A stretch of 15,608 nucleotides of DNA, from the NCBI GenBank assembly GCA_031401815.1, contig JANNRW010000459.1, positions 1 through 15,608 of the forward strand, given 5' to 3'. Shown here piece after piece: positions 14,075 through 15,608 of the stretch (position 1 is its first letter; the number at the start of each line of letters is the position of its first letter). The position numbers were made by a program, and so were the translations under genes. The notes below the pieces were generated by a model. It did no database searches and was not told the origin of the DNA. It saw only the letters and a program-made list of their open reading frames with translations. The DNA is from JANNRW01 sp031401815 (GTDB taxonomy: Bacteria; Desulfobacterota; Desulfuromonadia; Geobacterales; DSM-12255).

Positions 14075-15608
14075 ATGCGCTACCGTTTCAACCTGACATT
14101 TGCGATTCTCGCCTCACTTGCCTCGCTTCTTCTTCTAACCTGGCTGCTTCTTAGCATTATCTCCTTCAAAACTGCTGAACAGGATCTGCTGGCGCTCAAG
14201 AGCTCATATGCCGGATCACTCCTGAAAACCCTTCTGGCCACGCTTCCCTCTGTTGCCGGTCAGGACAGTTCTCACTCTCAGACCTTCGACAGAGTGCTGG
14301 CCAATCTTTCCCGGGAGAAGGATTTTGCCGGTTTTCTGCTGGTCGATATGGAAGGCCGCATATTGGCCAGCCGGGACGATCGCCGGGGGATCGACCCCAG
14401 ATTGCGCGCAGTCATGATAACCGGGAAAGAGAGCACCACTATTGTTGACAAGGGGCAGATGCTGCTCAGTTATGCACCGCTGGCCGGTTCGGGTGAGGCA
14501 GCTTCCGGAGCAGCGAGACTGGCGCTTTCACTCGGAGAGGAGCATGCCCGTCTGGCAAGGTCACGAACCCTTTTCCTGGGCTACTTTGTCCTTGATTTCG
14601 TACTGCTGCTGGGACTCGGTGCATTCATGCTCCGCCGGATTGTTGTTTCGCCGCTTGAGCGGATGCTTGCAGCCACAGAGCGGATTATTGCCGGGGATTA
14701 CAACCATCCGCTCCGCGTACATGGCGGTGCCGAGATTGCGGGGCTGGCCGAATCGTTCAATCTGATGCAGGAGTCGCTCAAAAAACGTAGCGAAGAGGTT
14801 GAGAGCCATGTTCTCTCGCTTGAAAAGGCAAACAGGGAGCTTCAGGAGGCGAGGCAGGAGACGATCCGTTCGGAAAAAATGGCCTCCATAGGGCTTCTTG
14901 CTGCCGGAATGGCGCATGAAATCGGAACACCGCTTGCAGCGATAATCGGCTACAATGAGGTTCTTGCGGATGAGCTGGCATCAGATGATGAAAAGAGCGA
15001 CTATCTTCGCAGGATCGCCCGGGAGGCTGGCCGGATTGACCGGCTGGTGCGGGATATGCTCGATTATGCAAGACCCGGGAGAGCAAAAAGAGAGCTGATT
15101 GATGTCAATGACCTTCTGGAGGAGCTTTTCGGCATGCTTGAGCGCCAAGGGGTTTTCAAGAAACTGGAGACCATGCTGGAGGTTGATGCCGGTCTACCGC
15201 AGCTCTTTCTTGATCGCCATCAGCTGTTACAGGTGCTTGTCAATCTGGTAATTAATGCCCGTGATGCAATGCCTGACGGCGGCAAGTTGACTGCGCATGC
15301 CTTTTGCCGGGACGATGGGGTTGTAATCGAGATTAAAGACAGCGGTGCAGGTATATTGCCGGAGCATCTGTCAAAAATTTTTGATCCGTTTTTTACAACG
15401 AAGGAGCCGTGGAGCGGCACTGGTCTTGGTCTTGCTATTTCTGCGCGGCTCGTGGAGTCGTTCGGCGGGGCACTCAGGGTGCGGAGTCAGGAAGGGGAGG
15501 GGACTGTTTTCAGCGTCTGTTTGCCGGCAAGTTACGGAGATGGTGAAGGGAGTCCGGGAGATCTCAATAGCAAAAATCTGAACTACAGTCACGAGATAAA
15601 CACTAGTT
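14075..15608 (+). CDS. membrane sensor histidine kinase (3' end outside the window)
   Basis: The frame from ATG 14075 is open to the right edge (511 codons) with no stop. Order of parts: membrane helix at residues about 6-28, a periplasmic sensor region of about 130 residues, a second helix near 165-187, a HAMP linker, a short coiled coil near 240-265, the HisKA dimerisation domain with phospho-acceptor His281 in G-M-A-H-E-I-G-T-P-L, and an ATP-binding domain with N box L-V-I-N-A-R-D-A-M, G1 D-S-G-A-G-I, F box F-D-P-F-F-T-T-K and G2 G-T-G-L-G-L-A-I. The kinase is complete in its domains; the stop should lie soon after the edge. H-E-I-G-T-P resembles kinases paired with sigma-54 response regulators, and a partner may follow downstream. 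The ribosome site is weak. Proximity to pilD suggests, but does not show, a pilus-related (PilS-like) role. Confidence 0.9.
   Translation, partial: MRYRFNLTFAILASLASLLLLTWLLLSIISFKTAEQDLLALKSSYAGSLLKTLLATLPSVAGQDSSHSQTFDRVLANLSREKDFAGFLLVDMEGRILASRDDRRGIDPRLRAVMITGKESTTIVDKGQMLLSYAPLAGSGEAASGAARLALSLGEEHARLARSRTLFLGYFVLDFVLLLGLGAFMLRRIVVSPLERMLAATERIIAGDYNHPLRVHGGAEIAGLAESFNLMQESLKKRSEEVESHVLSLEKANRELQEARQETIRSEKMASIGLLAAGMAHEIGTPLAAIIGYNEVLADELASDDEKSDYLRRIAREAGRIDRLVRDMLDYARPGRAKRELIDVNDLLEELFGMLERQGVFKKLETMLEVDAGLPQLFLDRHQLLQVLVNLVINARDAMPDGGKLTAHAFCRDDGVVIEIKDSGAGILPEHLSKIFDPFFTTKEPWSGTGLGLAISARLVESFGGALRVRSQEGEGTVFSVCLPASYGDGEGSPGDLNSKNLNYSHEINTS

Noticed and set aside
1..15608. tRNA, rRNA or phage attachment sites
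   Set aside because: No cloverleaf with a CCA-type acceptor, rRNA-like stretch or integrase gene was seen in the window on either strand.

Overview
The window looks like chromosomal DNA from a Geobacter-type bacterium (Desulfuromonadota / former Deltaproteobacteria). I infer this from the style of the encoded proteins: a Geobacter-like ArgJ, a long Pro/Ala-rich response regulator, a prepilin peptidase next to a sensor kinase, and an AmmeMemoRadiSam pair. It also fits the moderately GC-rich codons and the many G-rich or short-tandem intergenic repeats. No search was run, so the genus is an inference. Every recognised gene reads on the plus strand except a fragment of a transposase-like gene at the extreme left edge.

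Layout. 1-300: 5' end of an IS3-type OrfA-like frame on the minus strand, then an AT-rich stretch leading into argJ. 304-2070: argJ (arginine biosynthesis) and a small exported DUF2914-type protein, the latter flanked by two 96%-identical copies of a 109-bp G/C-striped element (1521-1629, 2103-2211). 2298-6234: a tightly packed unit of a serine hydrolase of the beta-lactamase/CubicO class, a YciH/SUI1-type translation factor gene broken by a 15-unit octamer array, and a polytopic membrane protein with a spermidine-synthase-like domain. 6327-8872: an AmmeMemoRadiSam pair, a radical SAM protein followed by a Memo-AMMECR1 fusion, overlapping by ATGA and both carrying apparent export signals. 8954-10249: a receiver-domain protein with repeated acidic/aromatic motifs. 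10352-13050: valS, broken near its 3' third inside a GGTTCGG heptamer tract. 13200-13976: prepilin peptidase. 14075 to the right edge: a membrane sensor histidine kinase whose stop codon lies beyond the window.

The most unusual feature is the set of short tandem repeats with 7- or 8-bp units. Two lie inside conserved translation genes (yciH/SUI1-like and valS), and in each the reading frame is off by exactly the amount that gain or loss of whole repeat units would correct. Three others form long palindromes of degenerate heptamers just after stop codons, and two of these share a conserved central core. Together they suggest a lineage with active short-repeat expansion that can switch or damage genes. 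Assembly or sequencing error in the repeats is the main alternative. The second point of interest is the possibly exported AmmeMemoRadiSam pair, whose biochemical role is poorly defined.
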